Position numbers and translations under genes: made by a program
Shown: piece by piece, positions 16,602 through 34,902 of the stretch
Numbering within the stretch: the first letter of the stretch is position 1
Layout: each line of letters begins with the position of its first letter
Notes under the pieces: model-generated
Database searches by the model: none
The model's input: the letters and a program-made list of their open reading frames with translations, nothing else
Told to the model about the DNA's origin: nothing
Assembly: GCF_006351965.1 (NCBI RefSeq)
Contig: NZ_CP040932.1
Span: forward strand, 434,001 to 498,000
Direction: 5' to 3'
Length of the DNA: 64,000 nt
Source of the DNA: Oceanicola sp. D3
GTDB lineage: Bacteria; Pseudomonadota; Alphaproteobacteria; Rhodobacterales; Rhodobacteraceae

Positions 16602-17108
16602 ATGACACGCGCCGACAAGCTCAAGGTTCCGGAGCAACGCCTCCATGATCCGACCCGTCAACGCGACGGGACGGAGATTTTGGATATTGATCACTATGCG
16701 CCGTTCTTGCTCAACGCGGTGAGCAGCGCATGGGGCCGCAAGACCTCTGCGATCTACCGGCGCGACTTTGGGCTTGGGCTGACGGACTGGCGGGTTTTGT
16801 CGATGCTCAACATCGAGCCGGGGATCACCGCCAGCCGGATTTGCGACGTGATCCGCATGGACAAGGCGGCGGTGAGCCGGTCGCTCAAGACGCTGCTTGA
16901 GATGGAGCATCTGCGCTATGAGCAGCCTTCGGGCGATCCGCGAAAGCGGGTGTGGTGGCTGTCTGATCTGGGCCTGAAGGTGCATGCGCAGATCCTTGAC
17001 GTGGCCCTTGGGTGCGAAAACGAGCTGGTGGGCGGGATCGACCCGAACGACTTGGATGTTTTCCTGCGGGTCATGCGCCAGATGCTAACGAATATCGACC
17101 CGAAGTGA
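16602..17108 (+). CDS. MarR-family transcriptional regulator
   Basis: 168 residues. The winged helix-turn-helix is at about residues 65-140: LTDWRVLSMLNIEPGITASRI, VIRMDKAAVSRSLKTLLEME, then the wing with DPRKRVWWLSDLG. MarR proteins often repress aromatic-degradation and efflux genes and release DNA on binding phenolic ligands. It follows the ABC transporter, P450 and ferredoxin genes on the same strand after a 128-base gap, and a palindrome sits on the predicted start of that operon, so local control is likely but inferred. Confidence 0.88.
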   Translation: MTRADKLKVPEQRLHDPTRQRDGTEILDIDHYAPFLLNAVSSAWGRKTSAIYRRDFGLGLTDWRVLSMLNIEPGITASRICDVIRMDKAAVSRSLKTLLEMEHLRYEQPSGDPRKRVWWLSDLGLKVHAQILDVALGCENELVGGIDPNDLDVFLRVMRQMLTNIDPK

Positions 17109-17258
17109 GGGCAGGGGCCGCTGGCCCGGGCCGAATGAGCCGAGGGCATGTGCCAACGGCGGCAAGGGAGCGCTGGGCCGGATGTTGTTCTGCCGGTTTG
17201 GCGGGTGGGGCCACCCCCGTTCACAGCAAAAATCGCGGCCTCGTGAGGCTTCCGGCCT

Positions 17259-17287
17259 TGCCCTTCGCGGGCGCAACAACTAAACCG
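17259..17287 (+). promoter_or_regulatory. Candidate promoter of rplJL-rpoBC
   Basis: TTGCCC at 17259-17264, 17-base spacer, TAAACC at 17282-17287. A modest match. It would give a leader of about 230 bases before rplJ. It lies in the 415-base gene-free stretch 17109-17523, which otherwise holds the leader structures listed next. Confidence 0.4.
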
Positions 17288-17466
17288 CCCCCTGCAAGCC
17301 AGCGTGCGATTCGTCGTGCGCTGTTTTGCGTTTCGTCCAAGACGGTGGGTGGAGTTCGTCCGAACCCCTTAATTTCCTGCCTGAGACGGGTCAGAACATG
17401 TTTTCCCGCGGGGTTTCTCTCGGGCGAACTTGGTTTCAGCCCCGTAACACGGACCTGAGTGTTGGC

Positions 17467-17507
17467 CCCGGCCAGCAAAAAAGAGCCGGGCGGGAATGAT
17501 CCTGCCC
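17467..17507 (+). promoter_or_regulatory. rplJ leader with two competing hairpins
   Basis: Hairpin A pairs CCCGGC (17467-17472) with GCCGGG (17485-17490) around an A-rich loop. Hairpin B pairs GGGCGGG (17488-17494) with CCTGCCC (17501-17507). They share bases 17488-17490 and cannot both be fully formed. The rplJ ribosome site follows at once. L10 (with L7/L12) is known to repress its own operon by binding the rplJ leader, so this is the likely control region. Confidence 0.5.
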
Positions 17508-17523
17508 AAATTGGAGTGAAACT

Positions 17524-18036
17524 GTGGATAGAGCCCAGAAAGAGAAAGTGGTCGAGGAACTCGGCCAGATTTTCGAAAGCTCTGGCGTCGTTGTGGTCTC
17601 CCACTACGAGGGTCTCACGGTTGCCGAGATGCAGGACCTGCGCGCGCAGATGCGCGAAGCTGGTGGGTCCGTACGTGTCGCCAAGAACAGGCTCGCCAAG
17701 ATCGCCCTGGAAGGGAAGCCTTGCGCCAGCATCGCCGATCTTCTGACGGGTATGACCGTTCTTGCTTACTCTGAAGATCCTGTGGCTGCGGCCAAGGTTA
17801 TTCAGGCCTACTCGAAGGATAACGACAAGCTCGAAATCCTCGGTGGTGCCATGGGTGAGAACGCTCTGGACGTCGCTGGTGTGAAAGCCGTCGCCGCCAT
17901 GCCGTCTCGCGAGGAGCTCATTGCTTCCATCGTGGGCTGCATCGGTGCGCCTGCTTCCAACATCGCCGGCGCCATTGGCGCACCTGCCTCGAATATCGCG
18001 TCCATCCTTTCGACCATCGAAGAGAAGGCCGCGTAA
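17524..18036 (+). CDS. rplJ: 50S ribosomal protein L10
   Basis: 170 residues starting at a GTG codon (17524) with GGAGTGAAACT upstream; there is no in-frame ATG nearby. The N-terminal rRNA-binding domain is typical ([27 protein letters not shown]). The C-terminal helix, which carries the L7/L12 dimers, contains two copies of GAPASNIA (in [20 protein letters not shown] and on), a short duplication. L10 is the stalk base and regulates its own mRNA in other bacteria. Confidence 0.97.
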   Translation: MDRAQKEKVVEELGQIFESSGVVVVSHYEGLTVAEMQDLRAQMREAGGSVRVAKNRLAKIALEGKPCASIADLLTGMTVLAYSEDPVAAAKVIQAYSKDNDKLEILGGAMGENALDVAGVKAVAAMPSREELIASIVGCIGAPASNIAGAIGAPASNIASILSTIEEKAA

Positions 18037-18109
18037 GGCAACGAATGAGAGCCGCGTAGGGGTTGATTACCTCGCGTTGGAACACATCTAGACAGACGGA
18101 AAGCGAAAA

Positions 18110-18490
18110 ATGGCTGATCTGAAAAAACTTGCTGAAGAGATCGTGGGTCTGACCCTTCTCGAAGCCCAAGAACTGAAAACCATCCTGAAAGACGAGTATG
18201 GCATCGAGCCCGCAGCTGGCGGCGCAGTGATGATGGCTGGTCCTGCTGGCGGCGACGCTGGCGGTGCGGAAGAAGAGAAATCCGAGTTCGACGTGATCCT
18301 GAAGGCCGCTGGCGCCCAGAAGATCAACGTGATCAAGGAAGTCCGCGCGATCACCGGCCTGGGCCTGAAAGAGGCCAAAGAGCTGGTCGAAGCTGGCGGC
18401 AAAGCCGTCAAAGAAGGCGTCGACAAAGCCGAAGCCGAAGACATCAAGGGCAAGCTGGAAGCAGCTGGCGCCGAGGTGGAGCTCAAGTAA
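18110..18490 (+). CDS. rplL: 50S ribosomal protein L7/L12
   Basis: 126 residues. The N-terminal dimerisation helices ([20 protein letters not shown]), an Ala/Gly-rich hinge (residues about 38-52) and the C-terminal domain that contacts translation factors ([20 protein letters not shown]) are all in place. Multiple copies form the ribosome stalk on L10. It lies 73 bases after rplJ. Confidence 0.98.
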   Translation: MADLKKLAEEIVGLTLLEAQELKTILKDEYGIEPAAGGAVMMAGPAGGDAGGAEEEKSEFDVILKAAGAQKINVIKEVRAITGLGLKEAKELVEAGGKAVKEGVDKAEAEDIKGKLEAAGAEVELK

Positions 18491-18528
18491 TCGGCCGCCG
18501 CCCCGCGCGGGTGGCCCGATAGAGAATT

Positions 18529-18559
18529 GGCTGGATCCGGGCAAAATCCGGGTCCAGCC
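18529..18559 (+). other. Hairpin between rplL and rpoB
   Basis: A 12-bp stem (GGCTGGATCCGG / CCGGGTCCAGCC, one G-T pair) with loop GCAAAAT and no T run. In E. coli the same place holds a processing and attenuation site between rplL and rpoB; the same role here is inference. Confidence 0.6.
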
Positions 18560-18740
18560 GAATGCGTCTCGGCAAGCGCCTCTGCGAGAGGTTCTTTCCA
18601 AGGCGCGTTCGATTGGATCGGGTGCCTGCCGGTGGGACGGTGGGCTGGTATTGATCCCGGACGCCCTTCATTCGTGAGCCGCACGCTTCCGGTGCCCCGA
18701 CGGAAGCTCGCGCGGCGACAGACGAAAGGTACTAGACCAG

Positions 18741-22877
<4,137 letters not shown>

Positions 22878-22893
22878 GGGCCTCGGCCCGCGA

Positions 22894-22918
22894 CGGACGC
22901 GCTCTCAAGGCGCGTCCG
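22894..22918 (+). other. Hairpin between rpoB and rpoC
   Basis: An 8-bp stem (CGGACGCG / CGCGTCCG) with a 9-base loop in the 75-base gap, without a T run. Possibly an RNA-processing site. Confidence 0.45.
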
Positions 22919-22952
22919 CCTCTCCCATCTGCACAACTTTGAGGAATTCAAG

Positions 22953-27191
<4,239 letters not shown>

Positions 27192-27215
27192 GCGCCGGTT
27201 TTCGCAACTAAAACA

Positions 27216-27247
27216 AAAGGGCCCCGCAGAAGTGCGGGGCCCTTTTT
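27216..27247 (+). terminator. Terminator after rpoC
   Basis: Stem AGGGCCCCGCA / TGCGGGGCCCT with loop GAAG, preceded by an A run and followed by TTTTT, so it could also serve the convergent gene at 27272. Confidence 0.93.
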
Positions 27248-27271
27248 GCTACTTGGTATCAGAAGCGGAGA

Positions 27272-27619
27272 TCAGAAGCCGAAGAGGTGGAAGGCGCTGG
27301 AATAGGCGGCAAAGAGCGCCGCGTTCATCAGCAGCGTGGCCACCAGCATCAGCGCCCCGGCCCGAAACTGCCGCCCGCGATGCAGCATGCCAGCCAGCGC
27401 CGAAAGCAGCACCGAAACAAGCAGCGACACCGTCAGCGCCGTGATGGCCTGCTTCTCATGCACCGCCACATCCCGGCTGCCCGGCTCCATCAGGTAGAGA
27501 ACCACGCCGGCAAGTGCCGCGATGAAAAAGATCGCCTTCCACTGAAAGGGCATCCGGTAGACTTGCCACCATGGCCGCTTACGTGTTGATCCGTCGAGAT
27601 TGTAATATGCTTCGCTCAA
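27272..27619 (-). CDS. Small membrane protein of unknown function
   Basis: 115 residues if started at the TTG codon (27617-27619), which has GAGGA eight bases upstream; the first in-frame ATG (27553) would cut it to 93 residues. Three hydrophobic helices follow a polar N-terminus (SEAYYNLDGSTRKRPWWQVY): AIFFIAALAGVVLYLM, ALTVSLLVSVLLSALAGML and AGALMLVATLLMNAALFAAY. I recognise no family. Convergent with rpoC and divergent from the DksA-like gene. Confidence 0.6.
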   Translation of the reverse strand: MSEAYYNLDGSTRKRPWWQVYRMPFQWKAIFFIAALAGVVLYLMEPGSRDVAVHEKQAITALTVSLLVSVLLSALAGMLHRGRQFRAGALMLVATLLMNAALFAAYSSAFHLFGF

Positions 27620-27788
27620 GTGCTCTTTCCTCAGGTAGAAATGGACCGAGACACTTGTTACGGTTGGCAGGATTACTGCTTCGCGTGGGGAAATCCAGAG
27701 AAACCCGGCGATCCCGGCGTGAAAAGCGGCAGAAAGTTTACGTAACGACAGATTTTGCACAGAAGGTAGGCAAAGCGGAGGTTTCGAC

Positions 27789-28058
27789 GTGGCTGGTGGA
27801 TGGGCCAAAGACGGGGCGGTGAGCGAGCAGATCGAAGCCTCGATCAGCGATGAGTTGCAGCGCATGCGTGCCCGGAGCGGGCCGCAGGGCGAGAGCCTGA
27901 CCCATTGCGCCGAATGCGAAGAGCCGATCCCCGAAAAGCGCCGCGCGGCCATTCCGGGGGTAAAGCTCTGCATCGACTGCCAGCAGGAGCGCGACGGGCA
28001 GTTCAAGGCGCGGGGCGGCATCAACCGGCGCGGCTCCAAGGACAGCCAACTGAAGTAG
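27789..28058 (+). CDS. DksA/TraR-type C4 zinc-finger protein
   Basis: 89 residues. The C-terminal zinc finger is HCAECEEPIPEKRRAAIPGV then KLCIDCQQERD, a CxxC-x17-CxxC site like that of DksA and TraR. The N-terminal part is too short for the long coiled-coil tip of full DksA, so it resembles the TraR-sized group that binds the RNA polymerase secondary channel. The start is a GTG with CGGAGG seven bases upstream. The promoter region is shared with the divergent membrane-protein gene. Confidence 0.8.
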   Translation: MAGGWAKDGAVSEQIEASISDELQRMRARSGPQGESLTHCAECEEPIPEKRRAAIPGVKLCIDCQQERDGQFKARGGINRRGSKDSQLK

Positions 28059-28119
28059 GGGGCTTGCAGGCGGGCCACAATACTTGCGCCAGTCACATAA
28101 TCGGCCTACCGCTTGCGCC

Positions 28120-29025
28120 ATGGCCGAACTTTCCGAAAACCTGCGTGGCGCGGTGCTGATGACCGCTTCGATGGCGGCCTTCACCATCAACGACACCTTC
28201 GTCAAATCGCTGTCTGACGACTTGCCGCTGATGCAAACGGTGTTCTTGCGCGGGCTTGCGGTGACGCCGCTTTTGGGGCTGCTCGCGTGGTGGCGGGGGG
28301 CGTTGCGGTTTCGGCTCAGCCGTGGCGACGGGTGGCTGCTGGTGCTGCGCAGCCTGAGCGAAATTTTCGCCGCGCTGTTCTTCCTCACCGCGCTCTACAA
28401 CATGCCGCTGGCCAACGCGACGGCGATCCTGCAGGCCGCGCCGCTGATGGTGACTCTGGCGGGCGCACTGTTTTTTGGCGAGGCCATAGGAATTTGGCGG
28501 ATGTCGGCGATTCTGGTGGGCTTCCTCGGGGTGCTGCTGATCGTGCAGCCGGGCGGCGAGGGTTTTACCAGCTATTCGATCTGGGCCTTGGCGGCGGTGG
28601 TGGCCGTGGTGGCGCGTGACGTGCTGACCCGCAAGATGAGCGGCGCGCTGCACTCACTGACCGTGGCCACGGTTACCGGCTTTTCAGTGGGCACGGCGGC
28701 GGGGATTGCGGCCTTGTTCGAGCCTTGGGCCCCGGTCTCTGCCAGCAATGCGCTGGCCCTCGGCGGATCGGTGATTTCGATCCTGTTTGCCTACCTCTTT
28801 TCGGTCACAGCCGTGCGGGTGGGCGACATGGGCTTCGTTGCGCCCTTCCGCTACACCGGCCTGCTCTGGGCGCTGGTGCTGGGCCTGCTGGCCTTTGGCG
28901 ACTTCCCCGGCCCGCTCACGCTTGCGGGCTCGGCCATCGTCATCGCCGCCGGGCTCTTTACCTACCTGCGCGAGCGGAGGCTTGCGATTCGGCGGCGTGA
29001 AATTTCGCGAGCGCCTCCTCGGTGA
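28120..29025 (+). CDS. EamA/DMT-family transporter
   Basis: 301 residues, ten predicted helices in two EamA halves (first half MTASMAAFTINDTFVKSL to VGFLGVLLIV; second half from YSIWALAAVVAVVARDVLTR). The AFTINDTFVKSL opening is common in the RhaT/EamA exporters of alphaproteobacteria. It exports or imports an unknown small metabolite. The ribosome site before MAELSENL is weak; an upstream ATG at 28084 is unlikely. The 3' end overlaps the convergent rhamnosyltransferase gene by 68 bases. Confidence 0.85.
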   Translation: MAELSENLRGAVLMTASMAAFTINDTFVKSLSDDLPLMQTVFLRGLAVTPLLGLLAWWRGALRFRLSRGDGWLLVLRSLSEIFAALFFLTALYNMPLANATAILQAAPLMVTLAGALFFGEAIGIWRMSAILVGFLGVLLIVQPGGEGFTSYSIWALAAVVAVVARDVLTRKMSGALHSLTVATVTGFSVGTAAGIAALFEPWAPVSASNALALGGSVISILFAYLFSVTAVRVGDMGFVAPFRYTGLLWALVLGLLAFGDFPGPLTLAGSAIVIAAGLFTYLRERRLAIRRREISRAPPR

Positions 29026-29794
29026 TCCCGAAATTCTTCGACAGCGCCCGGGCCACCGCGCCTTCGATAGGCACCATCTCTTCGAAGTCCTTCTTTTTGA
29101 AGGGGGTGCCGTTGGTGGAGTTCAGCCCGCGCACGAACATGTCTTCGCTGGTGTAGGTGAGCGTCGTCATCTGCCGCCAGATCGTATCGTGCCGAAAGTG
29201 GACAACCGTCTTGTCGATATGCGGGCGGATGTAAACGCCGAGCGCGGGAGTCCAGTATTGCCGCTGCTGGGCGCAGGCGCGGATGCCCTCTTCGTCGATG
29301 CAGACGGTATAGCCCTGGTTGAAATCCACGGCGAACTTGTGCTCGCGTTTCATCACCTCATGCCCGTCATCGAAGGCCTCGCGGAAGCGCTCGACGAAGC
29401 GGTAGCTCACGCCGTCATCGTCATCGAGCCGGAACTGCCCGCAAACGCCGCCCTTAGGGTCGATATGCTCCTGCATCGCCTTGAGACAGGCCTCGCGGTG
29501 GTTGAGCGGCTCGTATTGCACCAGCCGGGCCTGCGGCAATGTAGCGAGCATATCCTTGAGGCGCTCGTCATAGGCCTTGGGCAGCTGGTTGCCGGCAAGC
29601 ACGACGAACTTGAAGTCCTCGTCGGTTTGCAGCCGAAGGCCGGGCAGGGTGAAGGTTTCGAAGTAGCGAAACCGCTCTTCCAGCCGTTCTTCGCCGTAGA
29701 GAAAGTCTATCCGGTGCTGGATGGTTTCATGCTCGCGCCGGAACCCCCCGTAACAGGGGTAGGAGAACCGGCAGAGTCCGAGAATCTGTACGAT
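28958..29794 (-). CDS. Putative rhamnosyltransferase-like glycosyltransferase
   Basis: 278 residues if begun at the ATC codon at 29792-29794. The N-terminus then reads MVQILGLCRFSYPCYGGF, the conserved opening of this family, followed by EERFRYFETFTLPGL, QTDEDFKFVVLAG and FRLDDDDGVSYRFVE (a DxDD-type metal/sugar-nucleotide motif). No ATG, GTG or TTG lies in frame before the GTG at 29600-29602, which would lose about 64 conserved residues. AAGGA lies eight bases before the ATC. So either ATC is used as a rare start or an ATG has been changed by mutation or sequencing error. Sugar and acceptor are unknown. Confidence 0.78.
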   Translation of the reverse strand: MVQILGLCRFSYPCYGGFRREHETIQHRIDFLYGEERLEERFRYFETFTLPGLRLQTDEDFKFVVLAGNQLPKAYDERLKDMLATLPQARLVQYEPLNHREACLKAMQEHIDPKGGVCGQFRLDDDDGVSYRFVERFREAFDDGHEVMKREHKFAVDFNQGYTVCIDEEGIRACAQQRQYWTPALGVYIRPHIDKTVVHFRHDTIWRQMTTLTYTSEDMFVRGLNSTNGTPFKKKDFEEMVPIEGAVARALSKNFGITEEALAKFHAAESQASARAGR

Positions 29795-29921
29795 GTTACT
29801 GGTCCTTGATCTTATGAGCGCTGCCCCGGCGGCAGGCTAGGGGGCGGGCAGCGGTGTGGCAAGGGTGCGGGTACGGCGCCGCGTATATCCCCAGAGCCGC
29901 TCATGCAAGGCGGGCAGGTGT

Positions 29922-29949
29922 TGACAGGCACCGCGACTCCCCCTATACG
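29922..29949 (+). promoter_or_regulatory. Promoter of the str operon (rpsL-rpsG-fusA-tuf)
   Basis: TTGACA at 29922-29927, 16-base spacer, TATACG at 29944-29949. It lies in the 396-base gap 29795-30190 before rpsL and gives a leader of about 235 bases, in which I see no firm structure. The left end of the gap holds the ribosome site of the reverse-strand glycosyltransferase gene. Confidence 0.7.
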
Positions 29950-30190
29950 CCGCGCACACGGGACACCCGGGGCCTGCCCCAGTTGTGTCTGCGTATCAAA
30001 ATCGAAGTGGCCACGATCCAGGCAGGAAGTGCCTCGATCCTCTGAGATTCCACCGCGTCGTTTCCGAGTTTGGAAACGGGAGCGGTATTTGCGTTTGGCA
30101 TTCCGCCACTCGCGCAAGACCTGAACCGGCGCCGGGCGGTGCACAGCCCGCGCCTTAGATGAACGAACGAGCGAGACGGGGAAAACCGGA

Positions 30191-30562
30191 ATGCCGACGA
30201 TCCAACAGCTGATCCGCAAGCCGCGGCAGCCCAAAGTCAAACGATCCAAGTCGATGCACCTTGAAGGGTGCCCGCAGAAGCGTGGTGTCTGCACCCGCGT
30301 CTACACCACCACGCCGAAGAAGCCGAACTCGGCCATGCGGAAGGTTGCCAAGGTGCGCCTGACCAATGGTTTCGAGGTCATCAGCTACATCCCCGGTGAA
30401 AGTCACAACCTTCAGGAGCACTCCGTGGTTCTGATCCGTGGCGGCCGTGTGAAAGACCTTCCCGGCGTTCGCTATCACATCCTGCGCGGGGTGCTCGACA
30501 CCCAGGGCGTCAAAGACCGCAAGCAGCGCCGTTCGAAGTACGGCGCCAAGCGTCCGAAGTAA
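30191..30562 (+). CDS. rpsL: 30S ribosomal protein S12
   Basis: 123 residues. Decoding-centre loops are wild type: [17 protein letters not shown] and [15 protein letters not shown], with both Lys residues whose mutation gives streptomycin resistance still present. First gene of the str operon, with CGGGGAAAACCGG before the ATG. Overlapped on the reverse strand by a long spurious frame. Confidence 0.99.
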   Translation: MPTIQQLIRKPRQPKVKRSKSMHLEGCPQKRGVCTRVYTTTPKKPNSAMRKVAKVRLTNGFEVISYIPGESHNLQEHSVVLIRGGRVKDLPGVRYHILRGVLDTQGVKDRKQRRSKYGAKRPK

Positions 30563-31045
<483 letters not shown>

Positions 31046-31075
31046 CCCAAGACTCACACCTGAGGACACACTCCA

Positions 31076-33193
31076 ATGGCCCGCGACTACCCCCTCGACC
31101 GATACCGCAACTTCGGCATCATGGCGCACATCGACGCCGGCAAGACCACTTGCTCCGAGCGGATCCTGTTCTACACCGGCAAAAGCCACAACATCGGTGA
31201 GGTGCACGATGGTGCAGCCACGATGGACTGGATGGAGCAGGAGCAGGAACGCGGGATCACCATCACCTCGGCTGCGACCACCACCTTCTGGGAGCGCACC
31301 GAGAACGGCACCGAGCCCGACTCCGAAAAGCACCGCCTGAACATCATCGACACCCCCGGCCACGTTGACTTCACCATCGAAGTCGAGCGTTCGCTGGCCG
31401 TGCTCGACGGTGCCGTTTGTGTGCTCGACGCCAACGCCGGTGTGGAGCCCCAGACCGAAACCGTGTGGCGTCAGGCTGACCGCTACAAGGTTCCGCGGAT
31501 GGTGTTCGTCAACAAGATGGACAAGATCGGCGCTGACTTCTTCAACTGCGTGCGCATGATCGAAGACCGCACCGGCGCCCGCGCCGTGCCGGTTGGCATT
31601 CCGATCGGGGCCGAGAACGAGCTCGAAGGTCTGATCGACCTCGTGACCATGGAAGAGTGGCTGTGGCAGGGCGAAGATCTGGGTGCATCCTGGATCAAGG
31701 CCCCGATCCGCGACAGCCTCAAGGACATGGCCGACGAGTGGCGTGGCAAGATGATCGAGGCTGCCGTCGAAGAAGACGACGACGCCATGATGGAATACCT
31801 CGAAGGCAACGAGCCCGACATCGCAACCCTGCGCGCCCTGCTGCGCAAGGGCACCCTCGCGCTGCACTTCGTGCCGGTGCTGGGCGGCTCCGCCTTCAAG
31901 AACAAGGGTGTTCAGCCCCTGCTCAACGCCGTGATCGACTACCTGCCGAGCCCGCTCGACGTGGTCGACTACATGGGCTTTGCGCCGGACGATGAGACCG
32001 AAACCCGCGACATCGCGCGCCGCGCGGATGACGACATGCCCTTCGCCGGCCTCGCGTTCAAAATCATGAACGACCCCTTCGTCGGCTCGCTCACCTTTAC
32101 CCGGATCTACTCGGGCAAGATGAACAAGGGTGACAGCATCCTGAACTCGACCAAGGGCAAGAAAGAGCGCATCGGTCGGATGATGATGATGCACTCGAAC
32201 AACCGCGAAGAGATCGAAGAGGCATTTGCCGGCGACATCATCGCGCTGGCCGGTCTGAAAGACACCACCACGGGTGACACGCTCTGTGCCGCCAACGCAC
32301 CGGTGGTTCTGGAAACCATGACCTTCCCCGATCCGGTCATCGAGATCGCCGTTGAGCCCAAGACGAAGGCCGACCAGGAGAAGATGTCTCAGGGTCTTGC
32401 CCGTCTGGCCGCTGAAGACCCGTCCTTCCGCGTGGAAACTGACCTCGAGAGCGGTCAGACCATCATGAAGGGCATGGGCGAACTTCACCTCGACATCCTC
32501 GTTGACCGCCTCAAGCGCGAATTCAAGGTTGAGGCCAACATCGGTGCCCCCCAGGTGGCTTACCGCGAGACCATCGGTCACGAGGTCGAGCACACCTACA
32601 CCCACAAGAAGCAGTCGGGTGGTTCGGGTCAGTTCGCCGAAGTCAAAATGGTCATCTCGCCAACCGAGCCGGGCGAAGGCTACTCCTTCGAGTCCAAGAT
32701 CGTTGGCGGTGCGGTGCCGAAGGAATACATCCCCGGCGTCGAAAAGGGCATCAAGTCGGTCATGGACTCCGGTCCGCTGGCAGGCTTCCCGGTGATCGAC
32801 TTCAAGGTTGCGCTGATCGACGGTAAGTTCCACGATGTTGACTCCAGCGTTCTGGCCTTCGAAATCGCCGCCCGCATGGGCATGCGCGAAGGCATGAAGA
32901 AAGCCGGCGCCAAGCTGCTCGAGCCGATCATGAAGGTCGAAGTGATCACGCCGGAAGAATACACCGGCAACATCATCGGTGATCTCACCTCCCGTCGCGG
33001 TCAGGTGCAGGGTCAGGAGAACCGTGGCAACGCGATCGCCATCGACGCCTTCGTGCCGCTGGCCAACATGTTCGGCTACATCAACAACCTGCGCTCCATG
33101 TCCTCGGGCCGGGCGAACTTCACCATGTTGTTCGACCACTACGAGCCGGTGCCGCAGAACATCAGCGAAGAAATCCAGGCGAAATTCGCGTAA
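31076..33193 (+). CDS. fusA: Elongation factor G
   Basis: 705 residues, full length. G1 AHIDAGKTT, the switch region [12 protein letters not shown]3 DTPGHVDFT and G4 NKMDK are all present. The C-terminal domains end [12 protein letters not shown] ... [18 protein letters not shown]. It drives translocation on the ribosome. It lies 30 bases after rpsG and 30 bases before tuf. Confidence 0.99.
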   Translation: MARDYPLDRYRNFGIMAHIDAGKTTCSERILFYTGKSHNIGEVHDGAATMDWMEQEQERGITITSAATTTFWERTENGTEPDSEKHRLNIIDTPGHVDFTIEVERSLAVLDGAVCVLDANAGVEPQTETVWRQADRYKVPRMVFVNKMDKIGADFFNCVRMIEDRTGARAVPVGIPIGAENELEGLIDLVTMEEWLWQGEDLGASWIKAPIRDSLKDMADEWRGKMIEAAVEEDDDAMMEYLEGNEPDIATLRALLRKGTLALHFVPVLGGSAFKNKGVQPLLNAVIDYLPSPLDVVDYMGFAPDDETETRDIARRADDDMPFAGLAFKIMNDPFVGSLTFTRIYSGKMNKGDSILNSTKGKKERIGRMMMMHSNNREEIEEAFAGDIIALAGLKDTTTGDTLCAANAPVVLETMTFPDPVIEIAVEPKTKADQEKMSQGLARLAAEDPSFRVETDLESGQTIMKGMGELHLDILVDRLKREFKVEANIGAPQVAYRETIGHEVEHTYTHKKQSGGSGQFAEVKMVISPTEPGEGYSFESKIVGGAVPKEYIPGVEKGIKSVMDSGPLAGFPVIDFKVALIDGKFHDVDSSVLAFEIAARMGMREGMKKAGAKLLEPIMKVEVITPEEYTGNIIGDLTSRRGQVQGQENRGNAIAIDAFVPLANMFGYINNLRSMSSGRANFTMLFDHYEPVPQNISEEIQAKFA

Positions 33194-33223
33194 GCGACCG
33201 CCCCCAGAGACAAGGAGGCCATC

Positions 33224-34398
<1,175 letters not shown>

Positions 34399-34399
<1 letters not shown>

Positions 34400-34548
34400 G
34401 GCGCGTTTGCACGCAAACGCGCCTGGTGGCGGCAGTCGGTTTTCAGTGAAAGCCGATGAGAGCCACTCAGTCGAGAAAGAGCGCCGGCGGGTACAACCGC
34501 CGGCAACATTGAAACCGGTTCGAAGAGGGGCGGCCTCAATCGCCCCTC
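34399..34548 (+). promoter_or_regulatory. tuf-rpsJ intergenic region with three hairpins
   Basis: Three perfect stems in 150 bases: AGGCGCGTTTG/CAAACGCGCCT (34399-34424), GCCGGCGG/CCGCCGGC (34483-34504) and GAGGGGCG/CGCCCCTC (34525-34548). None is followed by a T run. In E. coli the rpsJ leader is the L4-controlled attenuator of the S10 operon; a similar control here is possible but unproven. Confidence 0.5.
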
Positions 34549-34573
34549 CTCTCAATCGTAAAGGAACGCAAAA

Positions 34574-34888
34574 ATGGCCATTCAAAGCCAAAATATCCGG
34601 ATCCGCCTGAAGGCGTTCGATTACCGCGTGCTGGACGCCAGCACTCAGGAAATCGTTGCGACCGCCAAGCGGACCGGCGCGCAGGTGCGCGGGCCCATCC
34701 CGCTGCCGAACAAGATCGAGAAGTTCACCGTTCTGCGCGGCCCGCACATCGACAAGAAGAGCCGTGACCAGTGGGAGATCCGTACCCACAAGCGTCTGCT
34801 CGACATCATTGACCCCACCCCCCAGACCGTGGACGCGCTCATGAAGCTCGACCTCGCTGCGGGCGTGGACGTTCAGATTTCGGTCTAA
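34574..34888 (+). CDS. rpsJ: 30S ribosomal protein S10
   Basis: 104 residues. Family core: [49 protein letters not shown]10 also binds NusG/NusB in transcription-translation coupling. First gene of the S10 operon; AAAGGAACGCAAAA precedes the ATG. Confidence 0.98.
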   Translation: MAIQSQNIRIRLKAFDYRVLDASTQEIVATAKRTGAQVRGPIPLPNKIEKFTVLRGPHIDKKSRDQWEIRTHKRLLDIIDPTPQTVDALMKLDLAAGVDVQISV

Positions 34889-34902
34889 GGGAGGGCATTG
34901 GT

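Noticed and set aside
29855-30120. Short plus-strand frames before rpsL
   Set aside because: They overlap the str promoter and leader, have no ribosome site and no conserved look.
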